Positions 35,944 to 45,086 of a stretch of 64,000 nt of DNA are shown here, piece after piece. The notes under the pieces were generated by a model, which was given only the letters and a program-made list of their open reading frames with translations, had not been told where the DNA came from and did no database searches. The position numbers were made by a program, and so were the translations under genes. Source of the stretch: Oricola sp. (GTDB lineage Bacteria > Pseudomonadota > Alphaproteobacteria > Rhizobiales > Rhizobiaceae); NCBI RefSeq assembly GCF_022763245.1, contig NZ_JALEGV010000041.1, positions 1 through 64,000 of the forward strand, read 5' to 3'. Positions within the stretch are counted from its first letter, which is position 1. The number at the start of each line of letters is the position of its first letter.

Positions 35944-37689
35944 ATGACTGCAATGGCCAACGTCCTCTCATCGGCATACGCGCTCGCCGCCCCGTTCTGG
36001 GATATGCGCAAGCGCCCGGTGGCGTTCCTGCTGCTCGCCGTGATCATCGCGCTCGATCTCGGGCTGGTGGCGATCGCCGTGCTGCTCACCTACTGGCAGC
36101 GCGCTTTCTTCAACTCGCTGGAGGATCGCGACTGGGACGCGTTCATCAACCTCCTGACCACATGGGACGCGTCGGGCGACGCATGGATGCCCGGCTTCGG
36201 CCCGATCCTCGTCTTCTACGTGCTCTTCACCGTCTACCTGCTCTACCTGAAACAGGCGCTGCAGATCCGCTGGCGGCAATGGATGACGCATGACTTCGTC
36301 GACCGCTGGATGGCCGACCGGCATTATTACGTCAGCGGCCTGGGCATCGGCCGCACCGAGAATGCCGACCAGCGGATCGCCGAGGACATCGACCTCTTCA
36401 TCGACGGCACGCTGACCCTCGGCCTCGGCCTGTTGAGCTCACTCGTCTCGGTCGTCTCCTTCATCGTCCTGCTGTGGTCGCTGTCGGAGACGATCGTGGT
36501 GTTCGGCGTCGCCGTTCCCGGCTACCTGGTGTGGCTCGCGCTCCTCTATGCGGGCGCCGGAACCCTCGGGACCCATCTCTTCGGCCGCCGGCTGATCGGC
36601 CTGAATTTCGATCGCCAGAAGGCGGAGGCCGATTTCCGCTACGGCCTGATCCAGGTGCGGGACAACGCCGAAAGCGTCGCCTTTAGTGCCGGCGAGGACA
36701 ACGAGAAGCGCAACCTGTCCGGGCTGTTCGGCGTGGTGACGGCCAATTGGCGGAACATCATGACGGTGACGAAGCGGATGACCTTCTTCACCTCGGCCTA
36801 CAACCAGGCCGCGCTGGTCTTTCCGCTCGCGATCTCGGCGCCCGCCTATTTCGCCGGACGCATTCCGCTCGGCGGGATCTTCCAGACCGCCGGCGCCTTC
36901 GTGCAGGTGCAGGTGGCGCTGTCCTGGTTCGTCGACAATTACGCGAAGATCGCCGAATGGACCGCCACGATCCGGCGGCTGCGCGGCTTCGTCGAGGCCC
37001 AGCGCGAGGCCGCGCGCCACACCGACGGCATCGACCTGGAGCGCGGCGGCACCGGGCTGGAGGCGGCGGCCCTGTCGGTCCGGCTGCCACAGGGCCGCCC
37101 GGTCGTCGACGAGGCGGACATCCGCGTCGATCCCGGCGACAAGGTCCTGATCACGGGCCCGTCCGGCGTCGGAAAATCGGTGTTCCTGCGGGCGATCGCC
37201 GGCATCTGGCCGCACGCCTCCGGGCGCATGCGCAAGCCGGACGGGCGCTTCATGATCCTGCCCCAGAAGCCCTACATGCCGACGGGCACGCTCGCCCGCG
37301 CGATCGCCTATCCCGACGCGGAGACGACGTTTTCGGCAGACGCGATCCGCCACGCGCTGGAAACCGTCGGGCTCGGCCATCTCGGCGACGAACTCGACCG
37401 CGCGGACACATGGCGCGACCGCCTGTCAGGCGGCGAGCTGCAGAGGCTGGCGCTCGCCAAGGCGATCCTGCAGCAACCGGACTGGCTGATCCTCGACGAG
37501 GCGACGGCCCATCTCGACGACGCCTGGGAACAGCGCGTCTACGAGATCATCGAAACCGAGCTCGAGCGGACGACGATCATAACCGTCGCCCACCGCCAGG
37601 CGGCCATTCCCCGCCACACGCGGTTCTTCACGCTCGACGACCGGCGGATCGTCGAAACGGCGTCGCCGCCCGGATCGTCGCAGGGCTGA
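35944..37689 (+). CDS. SbmA/YddA-type ABC transporter (permease fused to ATPase)
   Basis: 581 residues from the ATG at 35944; an earlier in-frame start gives only unrelated sequence. Residues about 25-330 hold six hydrophobic segments and the SbmA/BacA-like core (WRQWMTHDFVDRWMADRHYY; ADQRIAEDIDLF). The C-terminal ATPase has Walker A GPSGVGKS (405-412), LSGGE (494-498) and Walker B LILDEA (515-520). SbmA/BacA proteins move peptides across the inner membrane; the ATPase-fused form is the YddA group. Divergent from the precursor operon, it is the likely peptide exporter, or an immunity pump. Confidence 0.85.
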   Translation: MTAMANVLSSAYALAAPFWDMRKRPVAFLLLAVIIALDLGLVAIAVLLTYWQRAFFNSLEDRDWDAFINLLTTWDASGDAWMPGFGPILVFYVLFTVYLLYLKQALQIRWRQWMTHDFVDRWMADRHYYVSGLGIGRTENADQRIAEDIDLFIDGTLTLGLGLLSSLVSVVSFIVLLWSLSETIVVFGVAVPGYLVWLALLYAGAGTLGTHLFGRRLIGLNFDRQKAEADFRYGLIQVRDNAESVAFSAGEDNEKRNLSGLFGVVTANWRNIMTVTKRMTFFTSAYNQAALVFPLAISAPAYFAGRIPLGGIFQTAGAFVQVQVALSWFVDNYAKIAEWTATIRRLRGFVEAQREAARHTDGIDLERGGTGLEAAALSVRLPQGRPVVDEADIRVDPGDKVLITGPSGVGKSVFLRAIAGIWPHASGRMRKPDGRFMILPQKPYMPTGTLARAIAYPDAETTFSADAIRHALETVGLGHLGDELDRADTWRDRLSGGELQRLALAKAILQQPDWLILDEATAHLDDAWEQRVYEIIETELERTTIITVAHRQAAIPRHTRFFTLDDRRIVETASPPGSSQG

Positions 37690-37692
37690 ACG

Positions 37693-38889
37693 TCAGGGCG
37701 ATTTGCGCCGCCAGAGCGGCGGCTTCGGCAGACCGGCGGCCAGCGGGCGCGAGGTCGGTTCTCCGGCAATCTGGGCGAGCTGGTGGAAGACGCCGCGCAC
37801 GAAACCGCCCGGATTGGGTTCGCGCGGCGCGCCGCTGGCCGGCGAGGGCGTGGCTGCGGTCGCGTTCATCAGGATCGACATGGTGACGCCCGTCCCCGGG
37901 TGGTGGGCGGAGAAACCGCAGAACCCGTCATAGACGCACAGATGGCCGAAACAGGCGTCGCCATCGGCGACCGGCCCCACGGCGAAGCGCGCGACACCCA
38001 TCGCGTAGGCGTCGCCTCTCGCCGCGGCCCCGAGCGGCGTGCGTGCCTGAAACAGCCTGTTGGTGGAGGCCGGCGACAGCAAGCGCCCGCCAAGCAGCAG
38101 ATGCATGAAATGCGTCAGCGCATCGACCGTCGCGAGCGCGCCGAAGGCGGGTTCGAGGACGCCGAGAGGGCGCGGAGACGCCGGACCGGCGGGCAGGCCC
38201 GGCGCGGCATGACCACGCAGCACGCGCCCGGCGCGATCCGGACCGAGCGCGTCGATGGTCGGATACATGCCGGCGACACCGCCCCGCCGCAGGACCTCGC
38301 GGGTCGCGAATGTGGCGTAGTCGCAACGGGAGGCGCGCGCGATGGCCAGCGCGATGATCGCGATGCCGAAATCGGAATAGTCGAACACCCGCCTGCCCCG
38401 TCCCGCGCCATTGACCTTGCCGCGCCGCATCCGGGTGAAGAGCTGCGCCTCGCTCATGCGCTGGATCGGCGAACGGTGCCGACCGTCGGGCCGTCTCAGG
38501 GCCGTCAGTTCGAGCTGGGCCATGGTGCTGCGATGCGCGGCAAGGTCCGCCAGCGTCGTGGCCGCCAGAGGGCTCGTCTCCGCAAACCGCAATTCGGGGA
38601 CATGGCGCGTGAGCGGGACGTGGAGATCGATCAAGCCGCGCTGCGCCGCAGCGAGGAGCGACGCCACGGCCAGGACCTTCGACAGGGAACCGATGCGGAA
38701 CAGCGGCGCGGCGCCCTGCCCGTGCCGGTCGAGCGTGTCGTCGCCATGGATGCGCGTGAACACGCTGCCGGAGGCCGAGCGCAGCGCGATCCCGACGGTC
38801 TCGACGCCGCTCCCCCGCCACGCGCCGGACATCCAGGCGTCGAGGTCGCCCAGATAGGCCGCGAGGGTCTCGTCGCGAAGCCGGCTCAC
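37693..38889 (-). CDS. Serine hydrolase, beta-lactamase-like, second copy
   Basis: 398 residues. SLSK (Ser 68, Lys 71) is the catalytic SxxK. The expected Tyr-x-Asn is Tyr-Ser-Asp (170-172), a substitution that could change or weaken activity. No signal peptide is seen. Its similarity to the class C-like hydrolase at 30719-32149 is limited to the general fold. It is convergent with the ABC transporter gene (3 bases apart) and lies at the edge of the peptide cluster, so membership in the system is plausible but not proven. Confidence 0.75.
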   Translation of the reverse strand: MSRLRDETLAAYLGDLDAWMSGAWRGSGVETVGIALRSASGSVFTRIHGDDTLDRHGQGAAPLFRIGSLSKVLAVASLLAAAQRGLIDLHVPLTRHVPELRFAETSPLAATTLADLAAHRSTMAQLELTALRRPDGRHRSPIQRMSEAQLFTRMRRGKVNGAGRGRRVFDYSDFGIAIIALAIARASRCDYATFATREVLRRGGVAGMYPTIDALGPDRAGRVLRGHAAPGLPAGPASPRPLGVLEPAFGALATVDALTHFMHLLLGGRLLSPASTNRLFQARTPLGAAARGDAYAMGVARFAVGPVADGDACFGHLCVYDGFCGFSAHHPGTGVTMSILMNATAATPSPASGAPREPNPGGFVRGVFHQLAQIAGEPTSRPLAAGLPKPPLWRRKSP

Positions 38890-38934
38890 CCGCGCAACTG
38901 CCGGCGGGCGGCGCGGGATGCCGGGTCCGCCGCC

Positions 38935-40359
38935 TCACATGCACGAGCGGATCGCATCATAGACCTGCCTGAAGCCATCGTCCTGCGGGGGCTTCGTCGG
39001 CTCGGCATCCGGCGTCGGCATCCGCGCCCGCGAGCGGCGGATGGCGCCGCCCTGCCGACGGTGCAGCGGATTGGCGTCATAGAGACCCGCCAGGGCCGGG
39101 TCCGTGCGATAGTCGATCCTGTCGGCGAATGTCCCCGTCCCCTGCTCGAAGATCAACATGCCGTCCGGACCGTCGCAGTCGACGCCGTGGCTCTCCTGCT
39201 CGATCGACAGGCCGAGCGTTTCGGCGGCGGCGGCCGAGCGCGGCCCGAACACCTGCACGATACCACAATTCTTGACGAGCGACCGCCAGTCCTGCGGATA
39301 GACCTGCATGAGCTGGCTCGGATCCTGCCAGAAGCTCCAGGTCTGCAGCCCGTAGCCGCGCAGCAGCGTGACCGCAGTCCGGAGCGGCGGAAATTGGCCG
39401 AGCTGCGCCGCCTCGTCGAGCAGCAGCAGCGTCGCATGGTCCGGCCGGCCCGAGCGGCGCATGATCGCTCCGAACAGCGTGCCCAGCCAGAGGCGCAGGA
39501 TCGTGCCATGCGAGGGGATGAGATGCGGCGGCAGGACGAGATAGAGCGTCAACGGCGCGCCTTCGGTCACGTCGTCCAGCATGAAATCGCTGCGCGCCAG
39601 CGACTGCTCGACCAGCGGCCCGCGCACGAAACCCACGCCTTCCAGCGCCGTGTGGAGCATGCCGCCGACCGTCTCGATCGAACCGAGATCGAACAGTTCG
39701 TTCAGCCGCGCCACCTCGGGATTGCGCGATTTCAGTGCGAGTTGCGCCATCAGCTTGGCGTTTCCCGGATCGGACTGGTTCTTCGAGGCGCGCCGGCTCA
39801 TCTGGTGAACGGCGTCGCGAACGGTCACCATGCTGCGGTGATCGGGATAGAAATCCGTCACCGCATGCAGGATCGCCACGGTGAGGAAATGCATCGCGCG
39901 GTTGCGCCAGAAGACGTCGCGGCTGCCGAACCGCGTCGGCATCAGCATCTCGGCGATGAACCGCGCATCGTCCGCCGCCTCGGCCGTGTCGGGCTCGACG
40001 AAATCAAGCGGATTGAACCGGGCGGCGGGCAGGCCGCTCACGCCGAACGGATCGACGACGAGGACCTCCTGGCCCATCTCGCGGCGCCTGCGCGCCGTCA
40101 CGGCGGCATGTTCGCCCTTCGGGTCGAACACGATGACCGGCCCCGGATATTGCAGGAGCGTCGGGATCACGCAGTTGACGCCCTTGCCCGCGCCGGTGGG
40201 CGCGACCGTCATCAGATGCGTGTCGTCGGGCAGCGCCAGGGGGGCCGCCGCCGGCGCACCCGCCCCGCCGGCGGCGCTGAAGCCGATCGGCATGCGCGCC
40301 TGGGTCCGGCGGCGGGCAAGAAGGGTCGGCGCCAGCGGCTGCGTGCGCTGTTCGAACAT
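38935..40359 (-). CDS. TraG/VirD4-like P-loop ATPase without membrane segments
   Basis: 474 residues from the ATG at 40359; an upstream ATG at 40446 would add 29 residues but overlap the previous gene by 70 bases. Walker A APTGAGKG (53-60) is followed by VFDPKGEHAAVT, and LLLLDEAAQLG is Walker B, all as in conjugative coupling proteins. The two N-terminal transmembrane helices of VirD4/TraG are absent with either start, and no relaxase or type IV secretion genes are nearby. It may therefore be a soluble NTPase recruited to another task, perhaps with the CHAT/caspase genes. Confidence 0.75.
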   Translation of the reverse strand: MFEQRTQPLAPTLLARRRTQARMPIGFSAAGGAGAPAAAPLALPDDTHLMTVAPTGAGKGVNCVIPTLLQYPGPVIVFDPKGEHAAVTARRRREMGQEVLVVDPFGVSGLPAARFNPLDFVEPDTAEAADDARFIAEMLMPTRFGSRDVFWRNRAMHFLTVAILHAVTDFYPDHRSMVTVRDAVHQMSRRASKNQSDPGNAKLMAQLALKSRNPEVARLNELFDLGSIETVGGMLHTALEGVGFVRGPLVEQSLARSDFMLDDVTEGAPLTLYLVLPPHLIPSHGTILRLWLGTLFGAIMRRSGRPDHATLLLLDEAAQLGQFPPLRTAVTLLRGYGLQTWSFWQDPSQLMQVYPQDWRSLVKNCGIVQVFGPRSAAAAETLGLSIEQESHGVDCDGPDGMLIFEQGTGTFADRIDYRTDPALAGLYDANPLHRRQGGAIRRSRARMPTPDAEPTKPPQDDGFRQVYDAIRSCM

Positions 40360-40376
40360 GGTGTGATCGAGGTGTT

Positions 40377-41132
40377 TCAATGTCTCGTGCTCCCCTGGTT
40401 TGCGCGGCTTTTCGCCCCGGCGGGCGTCTTCGGCACGCGCCAGCACCCGTCATAGGTCGTCGGATCGGCGATCGTGTCCTGCGAGACCGGCGTGTCGTCC
40501 ACCATCTCCACCATGCCGGTCCGGTCGATCCGGAAGGTCGCAGTGAACAGGCTGCCCCCGTAGAGCACGGTGGCGACGCGCCAGTATCCGACGCCCTTGC
40601 GCCTTGGCCGGCGAATGGGAGCGACGGTTTCGTGCACGGCGGGCCTCGCCTTGTCGGAGACCGAAAAGTCCCGCTCCACCTCGACGGGATCCTCGACGAT
40701 CCAGAACGGCCCGGCCTCGCCGCGCACCGCGCCCGAGAAGAAGCGCAGATACTGGTCGACCCGGCGCGTCTGCCCGTCGAGATCGAGCGCGCGGTGGCTG
40801 GTCATGTGGATGGCTGGGCTGGTGCCGTTGAGAAGAACATATTCGTTCGGACCCAGCAGCATCGCGAAGACGCCCAGGCGATCCGTCGAATAGGGCGCGA
40901 GGCCTTCGACGAGGAACCAGCCCGGATAGAAAATCAGCGCCAGCGCCCGCATCCGCAGGATCGGGCTCGGCAATGGCGCCGCGCCGCGGTCCTCGTCGCG
41001 TGCCGACTGCGATTGCAGCGCGGCGATGACGGTGGGCGGCACGTCCTGCCACCGGCCCTTCATCTGCGGACCGCAGGGCCATTCCGGCGCGATGCCCGCG
41101 CCGACGGTGTGGACGGGTCTGAAATCGGGCAT
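40377..41132 (-). CDS. Protein of unknown function
   Basis: 251 residues from the ATG at 41132 with AAGGAGG before it; a longer frame has no support. I do not recognise the family. One moderately hydrophobic stretch (RMRALALIFYPGWFLVEGLA, about 61-80) may be a buried or membrane-associated helix; the rest is mixed alpha/beta with an Arg/Lys patch IRRPRRKG near 175. It lies 17 bases upstream of the TraG-like ATPase and 106 bases after the gene at 41239-42072, so it is probably co-transcribed with both. Confidence 0.7.
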   Translation of the reverse strand: MPDFRPVHTVGAGIAPEWPCGPQMKGRWQDVPPTVIAALQSQSARDEDRGAAPLPSPILRMRALALIFYPGWFLVEGLAPYSTDRLGVFAMLLGPNEYVLLNGTSPAIHMTSHRALDLDGQTRRVDQYLRFFSGAVRGEAGPFWIVEDPVEVERDFSVSDKARPAVHETVAPIRRPRRKGVGYWRVATVLYGGSLFTATFRIDRTGMVEMVDDTPVSQDTIADPTTYDGCWRVPKTPAGAKSRANQGSTRH

Positions 41133-41238
41133 GGGGGCGACCTCCTTTTCAAGGCGCGCGTTGAGGTTTTCGCCCCACCCGGCCGGTGCGGCGCTTCGCA
41201 TTGCGTGTTTCTCGGAGTTGGCCCGGACGGGGCCGGCG

Positions 41239-42072
41239 TCAGACCGGCTTGCGGACCTCGTAATCGGCCATGGCGACCATGACCGCGCCCGCCTTGTCGG
41301 CAAGGGCCCTGGCGCAGGCGGCGAACTCGATCAGCTCCACCTGGGACAGCACCCGCGGCTCGTCGTCGCCCGGCGCGCCCCGCATCAGCGAAAGGTCGGG
41401 CTTGCTGGCGAACCAGACGGCGCAAAGCCAGTAGCTGGCGGCCGGTTCGCCGACGGGAAACCGCGGAAACTCGTCGCAGGTCGGAACGACCACCCGCCCG
41501 CCGCGCACCGCGATCTCCGGCGCGTAACAGGACGGCATCAGGCAGGACGCCTCCTTGCCGCGCTCGCCGTTCAGGAGGAACAGGAAGCCGTCCGCCGCCA
41601 CCTCGGTGCGCACCGTCACCTCGTCGCCGACATGCAGCACGACGAGATTGTTTCCCGACGGTTTGGTGCCGATGCCGCCGCGCAAGGCCCTGCGCGCCTG
41701 GTCGATCCGCAGCGTGCCGCCATTCGGGCCCGTCGCCAGTTCGTAGAGATCGAGCCATGCCTGGTTGGGCTTGGCGTCGGCGAGGGCGAGGCGCCCGACA
41801 TCCGCCATGCGCTGCTCGAAGGACGGCAGTTCCTCGGCGAACATACCCGCCTCGAACCCGTAGCGCGCGAGATCGAAATACTCCGTCAGGACGCTCCAGT
41901 CGGCGTCGGTGACGCGGCGTTCGCCCTTCTTCTTGCGGCTCATGGTCTCCGGCGTCGTGTGCAGGAGCGTCGCCAGAAAGGTGTTGCGGAAGTCGGCCGG
42001 CGGGAAACGGAAGCCGACGGCCTGCTCCATCGCCAGGAGCTTCTTGCCAAAATCCTTGTCGTGCAGCGGCAT
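41239..42072 (-). CDS. Unknown protein with DUF4384-like C-terminal domain
   Basis: 277 residues from the ATG at 42072 with GGAAGGAAC upstream. The N-terminal half (about 1-110) is helical with a basic MSRKKKGERRV segment. The C-terminal half (about 150-277) has GDEVTVRTEVAADGFLFLLNGERG and VVVPTCDEFPRFPV, which resembles the beta-sandwich DUF4384 domain often attached to or encoded beside caspase-fold proteases. It follows the CHAT gene in the same direction (132 bases), consistent with a shared role. The domain call is by eye. Confidence 0.6.
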   Translation of the reverse strand: MPLHDKDFGKKLLAMEQAVGFRFPPADFRNTFLATLLHTTPETMSRKKKGERRVTDADWSVLTEYFDLARYGFEAGMFAEELPSFEQRMADVGRLALADAKPNQAWLDLYELATGPNGGTLRIDQARRALRGGIGTKPSGNNLVVLHVGDEVTVRTEVAADGFLFLLNGERGKEASCLMPSCYAPEIAVRGGRVVVPTCDEFPRFPVGEPAASYWLCAVWFASKPDLSLMRGAPGDDEPRVLSQVELIEFAACARALADKAGAVMVAMADYEVRKPV

Positions 42073-42204
42073 CGTTCCGTTCCTTCCCGCGCCATGCGGC
42101 TTTTTGAAATGCCTAGCACCACGCCCGGCGGGCGGACATTGACCATGCTGCGCGGTTCTTGACATTCATGACGGATTGACCGGCCTTGACCATTCCCGCA
42201 GCCC

Positions 42205-44901
42205 CTATCGGGTGAAGGCGGCGAAACCCGCCCACTCTCCCGGATCGGGCAGGCTCCGGCGCGCGCCGATGCCGCCGCCGCACGGTCCGCGCCCCGGAAC
42301 GCCGCGCATCGCATCGATGCGAATCCGCTGCGCCCGAGCGAGCGCCAGCACGGGGTCCGTTTCCTGTCCCGACAACAGGAGATCGTAGAAATCCGCCATC
42401 AGCCGCCGCGCGCCGTCGTCGCTGATCCGCCAGAGCGTCGCGATGACCTGCCGCGCGCCCTTGGCCTGCAGCAGGCCGGCCAGTCCTTCCAGCCCGAGAT
42501 CCAGCGCATCCGAAATGCCGGTCTCGCAGCCCGACAGGACCAGCAGGTCGAGGCCCGAGAAATCGAAGGCTTCGCCGGCGATCTCGGCCAGCGACAGCCA
42601 GTTGCCGTCGCCGAAGAGCAGGCGCGAATGATGCGGCCTGCCGGGCTGGTAAGTGAAATGCGTCGCGACGTGCAAGAGGTTGATCCCGCTCGCGAGCGCC
42701 GCCTTCAGGGCCGCGGGCGTGAAATCCTGCTCGATGAAGGCCGCGTTGCCGCTCAGAACGGCGATCGCCTGCGCTTCGGGAACCGTGCCCGGAACCTCGT
42801 TGTCCGCCGTCGTTGCGAACGCCGCCGTTTTCCAGGCGCCCGACACGCGTTCCGGCCGGCGGACCGGCGGCTGCCCTGTCCGCAAGGCGGTGGCGACCGT
42901 TTCGACCAGGAAGCGACGGCCGTCATGCAGCGCCGGGAACGGCACGTAGCCGATCATGCCGGACGCGACGATGTCGATGCGCGGATAGTCGGCGATGCGG
43001 TCCGCCACCGGCGCGATCATGGCGTCGTGGAGCGCGCGCGACGGCGCCTTCCAGGCGGATGACGCGCTGTCGAAGGCATGCCGCAAGGACCGGATCGCCC
43101 CGGCGATCTCGTCCGCGGACGCCGCGATATCGAACGGCGTCTCGCCGTCCGGCGACAACAGCACGCCCCGCAACCGGTCGTCGTCGCAGGGAAGGTAGGT
43201 GAGGAGCGGATGGGCGCCGGGCCGCACCGTCTCAGGCTGCGTCGACGGGGCCGCGGCGACGCGATCGAAGCGCTCCTCGAAAATGTCTTCGAGAAACGCG
43301 CGGACGCGTTCGCTCCGGTCCGGCGTTCCGGCGGGCAAGACAGGCGGCGGGCGGGGGCGAAGCTCTTCGGCCAGCGTCTGGTAGCGCGCCCACAACCGGG
43401 CCTCGCCCGGGCGAAACGGGATGTCCTCGAGCGCCACGCCGCTCGCGCTGCGCCGCGAGGCGAGATCGAAGGACAGTTCCTGCGTGCGCCGCAGCTGCAG
43501 CCGGACGGCCTCCGGATCGCGGCCCGCCCGTGTCAGCCGGTTGAGGATCTTGGTGTAGGTCGCCATGCGGGGCCGCAGCCAGCCGTCGAGTTCCGGCGTG
43601 TCGAGCCCGCGCGCCGACCGGCGCAGATGGATCAGCGCGAACTTGCCGAGGAGGATCGACGCGCGCGGCTTGCCCGCGGCCTGGGCGGCGTCGGCGAGAA
43701 GCGAGAACAGCCACCATTTGCGCTCCTGCCGGACATCTCCGATGTCGAAGTCCATCGCCTCGAACAGCAGCGCGCGGGCGGCATCGTGCGCGCCCTGCGA
43801 CAGGTCCAGATGCGCCAGTTCGACCATCAGCGCCAGATGGTCGGCGGTGCGTTTGCCGGGCAGCGGCATGTGGTCGCCGATCAGGCGGATCGCCTCCGCC
43901 GGCCGGCCGCCCAGCCTGAGCAGCATCGCCCGCGTGGCGATCCGGTCCGCCGGCACGCGATCGCCCATCGCCGCGCGGATGCGGCCCTCGTTGGAAAGCG
44001 CCACGCCGACCGCCGCGTCGAAGCGCCGGCGGCCGGTCAGAAAAACGATGCGGCTGTCGGCGAGCGCCAGCTGCGAGGCGAGCTTGCGGTCGGTGCGGCA
44101 GACATGGCGCAGACGGCGCATCTGCGCGGCCGCTTCGCGCTCCTGGCCGAGCTCCAGCCGGGCCGCGATGGCGTTTCCGAGCGCGGCGGCGAGGCCCTCG
44201 GCGGCCTGGACGGTGTCGAGGATGTCGATGACGGCGTCGAACCAGCGCGCCGAGCCGGCGACGTCGCCCTTGTCCTCGGCGACCAGCGCCATGGCGTTCG
44301 TCCAGCCGATCCGGTCTTCGACGGAATCCGTGTCCTCCGGCCGGCTCTGGCGGTAAAGCGACTCGGCTTCCTCCAGATAACCGAAGGACTGGCACGACTG
44401 GGCGAGACGGCGGCGCACGCGGCGCAGCGTTTGCGGATCGGTGGCCGGCCGCGATTCCGCCAGGCGGCAGGCCTCGCGCCGCAACTCGAGCGCCGAGCCC
44501 GCGAAGCCGCAATAGTAGCGGGCAATCGCCAGGTCATCGAGCGCGGCGACCAGGCCTTGCACTGATCGGGGATCCTCGCGCCGGCGATGCTCGACCGCAC
44601 GGTCGAATTGCCGCTCGGCCTCCGTCAGGTCGCCTGCGGTCCAGCCGATCATGGCCAGGCACCGATAGGCGATGTGCCATCCGTCGCCGGACGTGTCGTC
44701 CCGGAGGGCGAGCGCCCGGCGGGCGAGATCCGCCGCCTGGCCGGCATCCCCCGCCGACCGCGCCTCTTCGGCGCGCGTCGCGAGGTCTTCGGATGTCGAT
44801 GTGTCTGTCAATGATCGCGAGACCAGCAATGTCGTCGTTATGCCGGCACGATATCGCCACTCACGGTTGCGCGAAACCGCCGGGTCGCATCGCCGCCACA
44901 T
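42205..44901 (-). CDS. TPR-repeat protein with CHAT (caspase-like) protease domain
   Basis: 898 residues from the ATG at 44901, which has GCGGAGGG upstream; the longer frame lacks a site. Residues about 35-480 form helical TPR-like repeats. Residues about 560-898 form a CHAT domain with the catalytic pair in LLHVATHFTY (His 748) and LVLSGCETG (Cys 792). CHAT proteases act in regulated proteolysis, including CRISPR-linked and gasdermin-activating systems. Here it is divergent from a second caspase-fold gene and upstream of two unknown proteins and an ATPase. No gasdermin-like protein is recognisable. Confidence 0.85.
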   Translation of the reverse strand: MWRRCDPAVSRNREWRYRAGITTTLLVSRSLTDTSTSEDLATRAEEARSAGDAGQAADLARRALALRDDTSGDGWHIAYRCLAMIGWTAGDLTEAERQFDRAVEHRRREDPRSVQGLVAALDDLAIARYYCGFAGSALELRREACRLAESRPATDPQTLRRVRRRLAQSCQSFGYLEEAESLYRQSRPEDTDSVEDRIGWTNAMALVAEDKGDVAGSARWFDAVIDILDTVQAAEGLAAALGNAIAARLELGQEREAAAQMRRLRHVCRTDRKLASQLALADSRIVFLTGRRRFDAAVGVALSNEGRIRAAMGDRVPADRIATRAMLLRLGGRPAEAIRLIGDHMPLPGKRTADHLALMVELAHLDLSQGAHDAARALLFEAMDFDIGDVRQERKWWLFSLLADAAQAAGKPRASILLGKFALIHLRRSARGLDTPELDGWLRPRMATYTKILNRLTRAGRDPEAVRLQLRRTQELSFDLASRRSASGVALEDIPFRPGEARLWARYQTLAEELRPRPPPVLPAGTPDRSERVRAFLEDIFEERFDRVAAAPSTQPETVRPGAHPLLTYLPCDDDRLRGVLLSPDGETPFDIAASADEIAGAIRSLRHAFDSASSAWKAPSRALHDAMIAPVADRIADYPRIDIVASGMIGYVPFPALHDGRRFLVETVATALRTGQPPVRRPERVSGAWKTAAFATTADNEVPGTVPEAQAIAVLSGNAAFIEQDFTPAALKAALASGINLLHVATHFTYQPGRPHHSRLLFGDGNWLSLAEIAGEAFDFSGLDLLVLSGCETGISDALDLGLEGLAGLLQAKGARQVIATLWRISDDGARRLMADFYDLLLSGQETDPVLALARAQRIRIDAMRGVPGRGPCGGGIGARRSLPDPGEWAGFAAFTR

Positions 44902-45086
44902 GAGTGGCCCTCCGCAAAGTGGGGAGCCGCCGGAGGCTTGCAAAATGCCGCTAACGCGATCATCGCCTCCCGGTGCGGCTTTCCGGGGTCGCTCCCCCGC
45001 TGCGACAAAAATGGCCGAAGGCTGAGGACCGCGCGCCGATTCTGTGCATAATGCGAGGCACCAATTCTTCCGGAAGAGGCAGGCGA

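Noticed and set aside
38935-40359. Evidence for an integrated conjugative element
   Set aside because: Only the coupling-protein-like ATPase is present. No relaxase, VirB genes, integrase or attachment repeats were found, and the membrane helices are missing.
37783-40455. Long plus-strand open frame opposite the second beta-lactamase-like gene and the TraG-like gene
   Set aside because: Shadow frame; the minus-strand proteins carry intact catalytic motifs.
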